Of a stretch of DNA of 22,290 nucleotides, positions 1 through 7,501 are shown piece after piece. The DNA is from Cryomorphaceae bacterium (lineage in GTDB: Bacteria; Bacteroidota; Bacteroidia; Flavobacteriales_D; Crocinitomicaceae), in assembly GCA_027485365.1 (NCBI GenBank), contig JAIXRD010000116.1, positions 1-22,290 of the forward strand, given 5' to 3'. The notes under the pieces are model-generated. The model ran no database searches. It saw nothing but the letters and a program-made list of their open reading frames with translations, and was not told the origin of the DNA. Position 1 is the first letter of the stretch; each line of letters opens with the position of its first letter. The position numbers and the translations under genes are program-made.

Positions 1-1664
1 ATAGTTTCTAAATCCAAGGTATCCTCCGAGGTTTTGGCTGTTTGAGTTGTCCCAAGGGAATCTTTCTGGTCCTCTAAGGCCATGGGATCTATGTTGGTGC
101 TTAATTTAGAGGAGCGGCGCCAGTCATCTTCGTTTTTCCGGTCACCCCATAGTTTTCTAAACTCTTCAAATCCTTCCTGTTTCAACTTTGGGTTATTGAA
201 CACCCACTTATCTCCAGCACCTGCCTGAGACCCCGCTTGAGCTTGGTCTTGCAACGCCCGCAGTTTAGCCGCTTCTAATTCTTTACGTTGTTGGGCTTCT
301 TCTTTAAGTTGTTTAATAACATCTTTAATGAACGCTGTTTGGGTTTTTTCATCCATTTTCGCAATGCGCTGGACGCTATCTTCATAGAGTGCAATCTCCA
401 TCGCCGCCACCAAATTCGCCAATTTAGATGCTTTTGACCGAATTAATTCACCGTTTGGATACGCTTCAGGCATGCTTGTTGCACATGAATCATAATATTT
501 CTGAGCGGCTAGGTAAGATTTTTCATTGTACGCTAAATCTCCTAATTTTTCATAAGATAAGGCTTTTTGACGTTTATTTTTTGTTGAATAGAATGCTGAC
601 ATTGTATAAAAAACCTTGGCCATAGCCACATTAGCTCTGGATTGTTCCAGTTGGGCTTTTGCATAAAATATTTGATCTTTAAATGCCGCGTTTTTCTCAT
701 CACGCAACATTTTCTCTAACATTTTAACATCCCGCTCTGAGGTTCCTAATACGGCACACGTTAATTTCGCGTTGAAACTTACATCATATAACGCCGCGGG
801 CGAAATGGCATGCTTAAATGAAATAAGCGCTGAATCCACGCGATTACTACTCAGGTAGAGCTGACCAAGAATGAATGAAAGCCTTGTTTTTTCACGTTTT
901 GACTTACACTTATTCACTGCCATGGTCAGAGGAAAAAGTGCTTCAGAAGCTTGATGTTTCCTCATAAATAAGTCTGCGCGTGTTTTATAAATTTCAAATT
1001 GAATTTGGTCATTCATTTCGGGTTTAAAATCATCCGCATTCTTGTCTTTAGCTTTGGCTTTCCCAATCTTTTGAAAAAACGATTTCTTTTTTTGTTGTAA
1101 GGCCTCTTGTTGCAATTCATCCAGAATGGTTAGGGCTTCCGTTAATCTATTCTCTTCGATATAAATTCGAGCAATCCATAATTCAGACAAATATTTTGAC
1201 GGGTCTTTTTGAAAAAATCGTTTTACAAACTGAAAGTTTTTAAGGGCTTTTTCAAAATCTCTTCGGTAATAGTAGGCTTTTCCAATAGTTAACCAGTTTT
1301 CATCAATCCATGCGTTGTATTCTGCTTCTTTTGGTCCATCAGCTGAAGGCATTGAATGATTACGAATTACTTTGGTACACTTGACAACCGCAGTATCAAT
1401 TGCTGCATACATGGATTTAGACTCTTCCGCACTTGGAGCGGGTTGAATCTTTAACCAATCATAAAAATCTTCTTTTCGGTTTTTTTCATAACTATTTACC
1501 GACATGGTTAATAGTTCATTGGCATTAAAGTACCCATTATATTTAGCGGTCATACCGTGGAAGGTACGGTTGATAAACGCATTTTTGTTGGTTGAACAAA
1601 ACACCAAGAAAAGTGGAGATATCAGTAAAGCTGCTTTAAGATATGGGTAAAGTATTTTCTTCAT
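1..1664 (-). CDS. sprE: SprE/PorW-type TPR lipoprotein of type IX secretion (C-terminus cut by window)
   Basis: The frame is open from the ATG at 1664 to the window edge, so about 554 N-terminal residues are visible and the 3' end is missing; family members are usually well over 800 residues. The protein begins with a lipoprotein-like signal (MKKILYPYLKAALL then a hydrophobic run ending LVFC-STNKN), followed by a family-typical segment with RTFHGMTAKYNGYFNA. Next come helical repeats of TPR character (tracts such as NWLTIGKAYYYRRDFEKALK and LSELWIARIYIEENRLTEAL), then a charged EEAQQRKELEAAKLRAL helix and a conserved WVFNNPKLKQEGFEEF / WGDRKNEDDWRRS block. This order matches SprE of Flavobacterium and PorW of Porphyromonas, outer-membrane-associated lipoproteins required for type IX secretion and gliding; that role is taken from the family. 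Phenylalanine before the lipobox cysteine is slightly unusual. It lies 43 nt after yebC and no separate promoter was recognised. Confidence 0.85.
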   Translation of the reverse strand, partial: MKKILYPYLKAALLISPLFLVFCSTNKNAFINRTFHGMTAKYNGYFNANELLTMSVNSYEKNRKEDFYDWLKIQPAPSAEESKSMYAAIDTAVVKCTKVIRNHSMPSADGPKEAEYNAWIDENWLTIGKAYYYRRDFEKALKNFQFVKRFFQKDPSKYLSELWIARIYIEENRLTEALTILDELQQEALQQKKKSFFQKIGKAKAKDKNADDFKPEMNDQIQFEIYKTRADLFMRKHQASEALFPLTMAVNKCKSKREKTRLSFILGQLYLSSNRVDSALISFKHAISPAALYDVSFNAKLTCAVLGTSERDVKMLEKMLRDEKNAAFKDQIFYAKAQLEQSRANVAMAKVFYTMSAFYSTKNKRQKALSYEKLGDLAYNEKSYLAAQKYYDSCATSMPEAYPNGELIRSKASKLANLVAAMEIALYEDSVQRIAKMDEKTQTAFIKDVIKQLKEEAQQRKELEAAKLRALQDQAQAGSQAGAGDKWVFNNPKLKQEGFEEFRKLWGDRKNEDDWRRSSKLSTNIDPMALEDQKDSLGTTQTAKTSEDTLDLET

Positions 1665-1707
1665 GCGTGCGCGCGACAAAACGAATTTCCTCGCCTTTTA
1701 TTGTTTC

Positions 1708-2418
1708 TTATGCAATGTTTGTAAATACTTGTTGGATGTCATCATCGTCTTCGATCTTATCCAACATTTTTTCAATATCGGTTAATTGTTCCTCAGAAAA
1801 TTCTACCGGAGAGGTAGGGATACGCTTTAAACTGGATTTCTGAACTTCTATCTGCATGTCTTCCAGGGCTTTGGCAATCGTTCCGAACGACGTGTAGTCA
1901 CCATAAACAATAATCATTTCCTCCTCTATCTCTATAGATTCGCATCCCGCATCAATTAAATCCAATTCCAACATTTCTGGATCCATGGACGCCGTTTTTG
2001 CAATTTCGAATACACTTTTTCGGGCGAACATAAACTCCATAGAACCATTTGGAACAACCATGCTATCCGATTTATTAAAATAGGACTTCACATTGGCTAC
2101 TGTTCTAGTGGGATTGTCTGTAGCGCATTCAACATAAACCAACACTCCATGTGGTCCTTTCCCTTCATAATTAACCTCAGTAAACGAGGCGATATCTTTT
2201 TGGGCGGCACGCTTAATGGCAGATTCTATATTATCCTTAGGCATGTTCTCAGACTTCGCATTTTGAATTGCTGTGCGCAATTTAGCATTGGCTGTTGGGT
2301 CCATCCCCCCTTCTTTAGCAGCCATTGTGATGGCTTTACCTAATTTCGGAAACATCTTGGACATCTTGTCCCAACGTTTTTCTTTTGCTGCTCTGCGGTA
2401 TTCAAATGCTCTTCCCAT
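1708..2418 (-). CDS. yebC: YebC/PmpR/TACO1 family protein
   Basis: This 236-residue protein has the full YebC architecture. The N-terminal MGRAFEYRRAAKEKRWDKMSKMF is followed by the GKAITMAAKEGGMDPTANAKLR and NMPKDNIESAIKRA segments, the YEGKGPHGVLVYVECATDNPTRT core, and a C-terminal domain ending in an acidic DKIEDDDDIQQVFTNIA. YebC proteins are cytosolic; they were described as transcription regulators and more recently linked to translation (mitochondrial TACO1, relief of stalling at proline runs). The open frame extends 16 codons upstream to 2466. I chose the ATG at 2418 because MGRAFE is the conserved family start, and because the upstream extension runs through a promoter (2436-2467) and overlaps engB. 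The gene follows engB and precedes sprE. Confidence 0.93.
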   Translation of the reverse strand: MGRAFEYRRAAKEKRWDKMSKMFPKLGKAITMAAKEGGMDPTANAKLRTAIQNAKSENMPKDNIESAIKRAAQKDIASFTEVNYEGKGPHGVLVYVECATDNPTRTVANVKSYFNKSDSMVVPNGSMEFMFARKSVFEIAKTASMDPEMLELDLIDAGCESIEIEEEMIIVYGDYTSFGTIAKALEDMQIEVQKSSLKRIPTSPVEFSEEQLTDIEKMLDKIEDDDDIQQVFTNIA

Positions 2419-2435
2419 AGTAATATGATGTGTTA

Positions 2436-2467
2436 CAAAGGTAATGTAATCCGTAGAAATTTTCAAA
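2436..2467 (-). promoter_or_regulatory. Predicted Bacteroidota-type promoter of yebC
   Basis: On the minus strand TTTG (2464-2467) is followed after 20 nt by TACCTTTG (2436-2443), matching the TTG-N(17-23)-TAnnTTTG consensus of the Bacteroidota primary sigma factor. The predicted transcription start near 2432 gives a leader of about 14 nt before the yebC ATG. The upstream element overlaps the engB stop codon. Confidence 0.72.
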
Positions 2468-3068
2468 CACCGGATAACTGTGACAATACCGCGGTAATAT
2501 AATTCAATACGGGTTCTTTACCACTTGCAGAAGTGGCGGAAGTAGTAAACAACGGGGGAAGCTCCTCCCATGTTTTTAACATCTCCTTTTTATACTTCGC
2601 TAAATTTCGGTTTAATTCAGTACTTGACAGCTTATCAATTTTAGTAAATACCATGGCAAAGGGCACTTGATTTTCACCGCACCAATTCATGAATTCCAAA
2701 TCGATTTTTTGTGGTTCTAGCCTCGAATCCAATAAAACAAACACCAAGGTTAATGCCGTACGTTGTATTAAATAATTCGAAATCAACTTCTGCCATTTAT
2801 CCCGTTGATTCTTTGATACTTTAGCATATCCATACCCTGGAAGATCTACTAAATACCATTTCTCATTGACAATAAAATGATTAATAAGCTGGGTTTTTCC
2901 AGGAGTTCCTGATGTTTTCGCTAAACTTTTATTCCCCATTAACATATTAATGAGTGAGGACTTTCCGACATTAGATCGACCGATGAAAGCAAACTCAGGA
3001 AGCTTAGTGTCGGGACATCCTTTATAATCAGCACTTGAAATCAAGAATTCCGCTGTTTTTATTTTCAT
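2463..3068 (-). CDS. engB: YihA/EngB ribosome-biogenesis GTPase
   Basis: This 201-residue TrmE-Era-EngA-EngB-type GTPase has every G motif: Walker A/G1 GRSNVGKSS at residues 30-38, the switch-I segment SGTPGKTQ at 53-60, G3 DLPG at 75-78, G4 TKID at 142-145 and G5 TSA at 176-178. EngB binds GTP and assists late assembly of the large ribosomal subunit in the cytoplasm; in many bacteria it is essential. The length is normal, and the start MKIKTAEFLISS matches the family start. The gene is divergent from the MerR/B12 gene, and its promoter sits so close (-7 element ending 4 nt before the ATG) that the mRNA should be essentially leaderless. yebC follows immediately. Confidence 0.96.
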   Translation of the reverse strand: MKIKTAEFLISSADYKGCPDTKLPEFAFIGRSNVGKSSLINMLMGNKSLAKTSGTPGKTQLINHFIVNEKWYLVDLPGYGYAKVSKNQRDKWQKLISNYLIQRTALTLVFVLLDSRLEPQKIDLEFMNWCGENQVPFAMVFTKIDKLSSTELNRNLAKYKKEMLKTWEELPPLFTTSATSASGKEPVLNYITAVLSQLSGV

Positions 3069-3072
3069 GGTC

Positions 3073-3103
3073 CAAAGGTAAACTTTAGATTGGGCTTGAA
3101 CAA
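3073..3103 (-). promoter_or_regulatory. Predicted promoter of engB giving a near-leaderless mRNA
   Basis: TTG (3101-3103) is followed after 20 nt by TACCTTTG (3073-3080) on the minus strand. Only four bases (GACC) separate the -7 element from the engB ATG at 3068, which puts the expected transcription start at or one base before the start codon. It lies in the 61-nt spacer shared with the divergent MerR/B12 gene, so that regulator could in principle affect it; this is inference. Confidence 0.72.
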
Positions 3104-3129
3104 TATTGCAAACGACTTGTTTTCATTTT

Positions 3130-4029
3130 ATGGCATTCTATAAGATTCGAGACGTAGAAGTATTAACAGGTATAAAAGCCCACACGCTCCGTATATGGGA
3201 GCAGCGGTATGGGATGTTGATTCCAGACCGTACAGAAACTAAAATCCGCACCTACACAGATGAGGAGCTTGTTTACTTGCTAAATATTAGAATTCTGATG
3301 GACCATGGAATGAAAATTTCCAGATTGGCTGAATTAACACGTGATCAGATCAGAGCTAAGGTTGCCGAAGTCAAATTGAACACACCTGCAGGAAGTGCCC
3401 AAGAGAAACTGATTGTTTCTTTAGTAGAAATGGACGAAGGGTTATTTCACGCTACATTAAATGAAATCATCGAATCAACATCACTAGAAGATACCTTCCG
3501 GCAATGTTTAATTCCTTTTTTCGACCGCATTGGTGTTATGTGGCTTACGGGATCTATTAATCCAGCCCAAGAACATTTTATTTCAAATTTGGTACGTCAA
3601 AAAATTGTCTCAGAGGTAGACAAACTAACAGTTCCTGAAGACCGTGAAAACCCGGTTATGTTGTACTTACCGGAACACGAATGGCATGAAATAGGCTTGT
3701 TGTTTTATCATTATTTACTACGCAGCCAAGGCGTTTATTCCCTGTATTTAGGGCAAAGCTTGCCTTATGAATCGGTGGTGTTAAGTATTGAAAAAGTTCA
3801 GCCTCGATGTGTGGTTAGCTCTTGGTTGACCTCAGTAGAGGAAGGATTTATACACAGCTATTTTTCACAATTGCGTAGACAATTTCCGGAATTATTGATT
3901 ATAGCCGGCGGAGCTCAACTTGGAATACACCATGCATCAATTAGTAACTTGGTTACGCCACTTCAACACGCTGAAGATTTAATCAATTTGATTAAATCAC
4001 CACATTTACAATCTTCCCAGGCACAATAA
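3130..4029 (+). CDS. MerR-family regulator with cobalamin-binding domain (CarH/LitR-like)
   Basis: This 299-residue protein begins with a MerR winged-helix domain (residues 3-70: YKIRDVEVLTGIKAHTLRIWEQRYG, then a RTYTDEEL wing). A helical-bundle segment (about 90-165) and a Rossmann-like B12-binding domain (175-290) follow. Cobalamin signatures are complete: W138-x9-E148-H149 in the helical bundle, E184-x-H186-x-x-G189 (lower axial His186), S231-x-L233 and G260-G261 at canonical spacing. Relatives such as CarH bind adenosylcobalamin, repress carotenoid genes in the dark and release DNA in light. Here no carotenoid gene is adjacent. Residue 139 is Leu, where CarH of Thermus has the His that ligates cobalt after illumination. 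An ATG lies upstream at 3106, but MAFYKIRD at 3130 matches the family start. The 3' end overlaps leuS by 38 bp on the opposite strand. Confidence 0.9.
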   Translation: MAFYKIRDVEVLTGIKAHTLRIWEQRYGMLIPDRTETKIRTYTDEELVYLLNIRILMDHGMKISRLAELTRDQIRAKVAEVKLNTPAGSAQEKLIVSLVEMDEGLFHATLNEIIESTSLEDTFRQCLIPFFDRIGVMWLTGSINPAQEHFISNLVRQKIVSEVDKLTVPEDRENPVMLYLPEHEWHEIGLLFYHYLLRSQGVYSLYLGQSLPYESVVLSIEKVQPRCVVSSWLTSVEEGFIHSYFSQLRRQFPELLIIAGGAQLGIHHASISNLVTPLQHAEDLINLIKSPHLQSSQAQ

Positions 4030-6784
4030 TAATTTTCTTTGTTGCTTTACCTTCGAGCCACTTAATGGTTTCGGCTTGGGTTAAAATAGTGGCTTGAATT
4101 TCTTCAATGCTAAGCGATAAGGGTAAGGATACCTTGAACCGCATCTTGCCATTGAAAGATACCGGGTACTCATAATCAGATTCAATAAGATAATCCGGAT
4201 TAAATTCAGGATAAGCTGCCGCATACAAGGAACCAGGTTCATGGCCAAGTTTCTCCCAAAGCTCCTCGGTAATGTGCGGGGCGTATGGTGCGAGTAAAAC
4301 GGTTAAAGGCTCTAAAATTTGACGGAAATTACATTTAGACTCTGTCAATTCATTCACGCAAATCATAAAATTTGAAACGCCCGTATTAAATGAAAAGCGG
4401 TCTAAATCTTCCCGAATCTTACGAATCGTTTTATGCAATGTTTTAAAGTGTTCTTTGGTTGGAGTTGTTTCATTCACCTCGAATGTCCCATCGATATGAA
4501 ATAATCTCCAGTATTTCTTCAAAAACCCATGTACCCCTGTAATTCCTTTGGTGTCCCATGGTTTACTTTGCTCCACAGGACCTAGAAACATTTCATACAT
4601 ACGTAGGGTATCTGCTCCAAACCGATCAACTAACTCGTCAGGAGTTTGAACGTTATATTTAGACTTTGACATTTTTTCTACCTCGTATCCACACAAATAA
4701 ACTCCTGAAGGTTCTAATACAAACGTCGCATCCTTATAGTCACTGCGCCAAGCTTTGAATCCTTCAAGGTCCAATTCATCGTTGTTTACGAGTGAAATAT
4801 CCACATGGATTGGCGTAGTTTCATAGCCATCTTTCATTCCTGCGCTCACAAAGGTTTGTTGTCCAACGACCCGATAGACGAAGCTACTTCTTCCTAAAAT
4901 CATCCCTTGATTTATCATCTTCCTGAAAGGCTCATCAAACGGAAGAATCCCTAAGTCGTGTAAAAATTTACACCAAAAACGCGCATATAATAAATGTCCG
5001 GTAGCATGTTCCGCCCCTCCCATATACAGGTCAACATTGCCCCAATACGCAATTTTTTCAGGTGAAGCCAATTGCAATTCATTGGTTGGGTCTAGGTATC
5101 GAATAAAATACCAAGAACTTCCGGCCCAACCAGGCATGGTAGATTTTTCATACTCATACACCTCTTCAAACTTCCAATGCGTTGCTCTACCAAGTGGCGG
5201 GTCACCATCTTCTGTGGGTAAATACTTATCTACTTCTGGTAAATCCAAAGGCAATTGGTCTTCAGGAATCAGGTAGGGAATATCCTCTTTAAAATACACT
5301 GGTATTGGTTCACCCCAATACCGCTGACGACCGAATACTGCATCTCGCAGTCTATAATTAATCCGTTTTGAGCCGTACCCGTTTTCGGCTATATCGGAAA
5401 TCATTCGTTGAACAGCCTCGGTCACAGATAAGCCATTGAGGAAATCGGAATTGATCATTGTGCCTGATTTCTCAGTCCATGCGCCCATGTTAAAATCGTG
5501 ATCAGCGGAAGGACTTATAACGTGCTTGATCGCCAATGAAAAATGAGTGGCAAATTTATAATCTCGTTCATCATGCGCCGGAACTGACATCACTGCACCT
5601 GTTCCATAACCAACCAAGACGTAATCTCCAATCCAGATTGGAATCGGTTCTTTGGTAAAGGGGTGGGTGGCATATGATCCAGTAAAAACACCCGATATCG
5701 TGTTTACATCGGCCATGCGTTCGCGCTCACTTCTGTTCTTCGATGTAGAGACATAGGATGCAACAGCGTCTCGCTGTTCATCTGTTGTTAGGAGGGTTAC
5801 GAGCTCGTGTTCTGGAGCCAAGGTAAGAAACGAAACCCCAAACAAGGTATCCGGCCGCGTGGTAAATACTTCAATGGAGCCTTCATGATTTAGTAACGGA
5901 AAATGAACGGAAGCCCCCTCGCTTCTGCCAATCCAATTTCGCTGAGTTTCTTTAATGCTATCAAACCAATCCACTCCGTCTAAGCCATCTAATAAGCGCT
6001 GCGCATAGGCGGTAATGCGCATGCTCCATTGCTTTAAGAGCTTACGCTCCACAGGGTGACCTCCGCGTTCAGACAAACCGTTCACCACCTCATCATTCGC
6101 CAAGACTGTTCCTAGGGCAGGACACCAATTTACATAGGATTCCCCCAAATAAGCTAAGCGAAAGTTCATTAAAATTCCCTGTTGTTTTTGCTCTGTAAAA
6201 CCTGCCCATTCGGATGCTGAAAATGGAGTAACTTCAGTTTCTATTCCTCCATGTAAAGCGCTCAATGAATCCGCAGATAAGCCCTGTTGCTCAAATTCCT
6301 TAATTAACTCATTAATTGACGCTGCTTTATTCGTTATTGGATTATACCAACTATTGAATAATTGCATAAAGATCCATTGGGTCCATTTGTAATAAGACGG
6401 CGAAGAGGTACGTATCTCTCTGGACCAATCATAATTAAATCCAAGTTTATCCAATTGTTCCCGATACCTATCAATATTTTCTTTAGTTGTTTTAGCCGGA
6501 TGCTGCCCGGTTTGAATGGCATATTGTTCTGCAGGTAAGCCAAATGAATCGTACCCCATTGGGTGCAGCACATTGAATCCAATATGTTTTTTATATCTCG
6601 CAAAGATATCCGAAGCAATGTATCCTAAAGGATGTCCTACATGCAATCCAGCACCGGAAGGATAAGGGAACATATCCAATACGTAAAAAGTAGGTTTTGT
6701 TGAGGTTTCTTCAACGCGGTACGTTTGATTAATCTTCCAGAAATGTTGCCATTTCTTTTCAATCTCTTGAAAGCGATATTCCAT
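3992..6784 (-). CDS. leuS: Leucyl-tRNA synthetase
   Basis: This 930-residue class I synthetase charges tRNA-Leu with leucine in the cytoplasm. The HIGH-type motif is HVGH at residues 48-51 inside FPYPSGAGLHVGHPLGY. The CP1 editing domain, which hydrolyses mischarged tRNA, shows TTRPDT at 308-313 and GTGAVMSVPAHDERD at 394-408. GSSWYFIRYLDP (about 555-566) leads to the catalytic core, and KMSKS is at 704-708. A segment of about 70 residues (630-700, GRSSFVYRVVGQQTF onward) sits before KMSKS, as in other Bacteroidota LeuS proteins. The C-terminus ends in KKIIIVPGKIVNVVI, the usual tRNA-binding tail. The gene has its own -7 promoter element upstream and converges on the MerR/B12 gene. Confidence 0.98.
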   Translation of the reverse strand: MEYRFQEIEKKWQHFWKINQTYRVEETSTKPTFYVLDMFPYPSGAGLHVGHPLGYIASDIFARYKKHIGFNVLHPMGYDSFGLPAEQYAIQTGQHPAKTTKENIDRYREQLDKLGFNYDWSREIRTSSPSYYKWTQWIFMQLFNSWYNPITNKAASINELIKEFEQQGLSADSLSALHGGIETEVTPFSASEWAGFTEQKQQGILMNFRLAYLGESYVNWCPALGTVLANDEVVNGLSERGGHPVERKLLKQWSMRITAYAQRLLDGLDGVDWFDSIKETQRNWIGRSEGASVHFPLLNHEGSIEVFTTRPDTLFGVSFLTLAPEHELVTLLTTDEQRDAVASYVSTSKNRSERERMADVNTISGVFTGSYATHPFTKEPIPIWIGDYVLVGYGTGAVMSVPAHDERDYKFATHFSLAIKHVISPSADHDFNMGAWTEKSGTMINSDFLNGLSVTEAVQRMISDIAENGYGSKRINYRLRDAVFGRQRYWGEPIPVYFKEDIPYLIPEDQLPLDLPEVDKYLPTEDGDPPLGRATHWKFEEVYEYEKSTMPGWAGSSWYFIRYLDPTNELQLASPEKIAYWGNVDLYMGGAEHATGHLLYARFWCKFLHDLGILPFDEPFRKMINQGMILGRSSFVYRVVGQQTFVSAGMKDGYETTPIHVDISLVNNDELDLEGFKAWRSDYKDATFVLEPSGVYLCGYEVEKMSKSKYNVQTPDELVDRFGADTLRMYEMFLGPVEQSKPWDTKGITGVHGFLKKYWRLFHIDGTFEVNETTPTKEHFKTLHKTIRKIREDLDRFSFNTGVSNFMICVNELTESKCNFRQILEPLTVLLAPYAPHITEELWEKLGHEPGSLYAAAYPEFNPDYLIESDYEYPVSFNGKMRFKVSLPLSLSIEEIQATILTQAETIKWLEGKATKKIIIVPGKIVNVVI

Positions 6785-6800
6785 GGGTGAATTTAAGCCA

Positions 6801-6808
6801 CAAAGATA
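6801..6808 (-). promoter_or_regulatory. Predicted -7 promoter element of leuS
   Basis: TATCTTTG on the minus strand matches TAnnTTTG and lies 16 nt before the leuS ATG, giving a predicted leader of about 13 nt. No clear TTG is present 17-23 nt upstream (that stretch encodes the end of the UbiA-like gene), so this is a half-supported promoter. Confidence 0.5.
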
Positions 6809-6820
6809 CGAAAAGCCCCA

Positions 6821-7501
6821 TTAACGTAAGTAAAGAAGATTGCCTAAAGCAAACAATAGTAGGCCAGGGTCTAAATCAAAACTGAAAGGCATATTCCAAT
6901 TTCTAAACAAAACATAAGTAGAAAAAGCGCTAAATAATATAGCTCCCAATAGCCAGTTAGGCAGGAAAAAAAACGTTAATCCAAGAATTACGCAAATAAT
7001 ACTGAATAGAACCCAACGCAATACACGCCATGGCATTACTTGAGGTAGCGTTTTCAATCTAATGGAATCAATTTCACTATCATTAACGTCAGATGCCGTT
7101 GCTAATACTCCAAACAAGAGCAGTAATACCAGGCATGAAGCCAAATTTAAGGCCTCTGATGTTGACATTACACTAAGCATGAACATAGTCCAACTGCTTG
7201 CAATTATTGGCGTTTTTGCCCAAGGTATTTCACGGAACCAGGGGTAAGTTATTGTAAGTATTATTGCAAACAGCAAGGGAAATACATGTACATGATTAGC
7301 TGTCCAGGCCAAGGTTAGAACTAAGCACAATCCGATGAGTAAATATACCCGCATAATGACTGCAGTTCTAGGAAAAGAATAATACACAAACACTGCGAAA
7401 CCGAGCAGGATTGCGTACCATAAATCGGTTGTTTTATTCAATGAATAAGCAAAAAGAAACGTTGAGAACCCAAGTAAAATATGGGTTGACTTAAACCGCA
7501 T
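6821..7501 (-). CDS. UbiA-like polytopic membrane protein
   Basis: The protein has 226 residues and about seven to eight hydrophobic segments covering nearly all its length. It resembles a Bacteroidota group distantly related to UbiA prenyltransferases: an Asp-rich motif D138-x2-D141-x2-x-D145 followed by R148-x-KTLPQ, a preceding LREIPWAK...W segment (about 89-104), and an acidic D209-x-D211 turn before the last helix. The first UbiA motif (NDxxDxxxD near residues 50-70) is not visible; the equivalent region reads VYYSFPRTAVIMR. The protein is also shorter than the usual 280-300 residues. Prenyl transfer is therefore unproven. Its start overlaps the family-9 glycosyltransferase stop by 11 nt, which suggests co-translation and a role in envelope or lipid-linked glycan metabolism (inference). 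Confidence 0.6.
   Translation of the reverse strand: MRFKSTHILLGFSTFLFAYSLNKTTDLWYAILLGFAVFVYYSFPRTAVIMRVYLLIGLCLVLTLAWTANHVHVFPLLFAIILTITYPWFREIPWAKTPIIASSWTMFMLSVMSTSEALNLASCLVLLLLFGVLATASDVNDSEIDSIRLKTLPQVMPWRVLRWVLFSIICVILGLTFFFLPNWLLGAILFSAFSTYVLFRNWNMPFSFDLDPGLLLFALGNLLYLR

Noticed and set aside
2419..2466. Sixteen-codon N-terminal extension of YebC
   Set aside because: It lacks family similarity, overlaps engB and runs through a consensus promoter, so the ATG at 2418 is preferred.
3106..3129. Upstream ATG of the MerR/B12 gene
   Set aside because: The extra eight residues are not part of the MerR domain, and MAFYKIRD at 3130 fits the family start.
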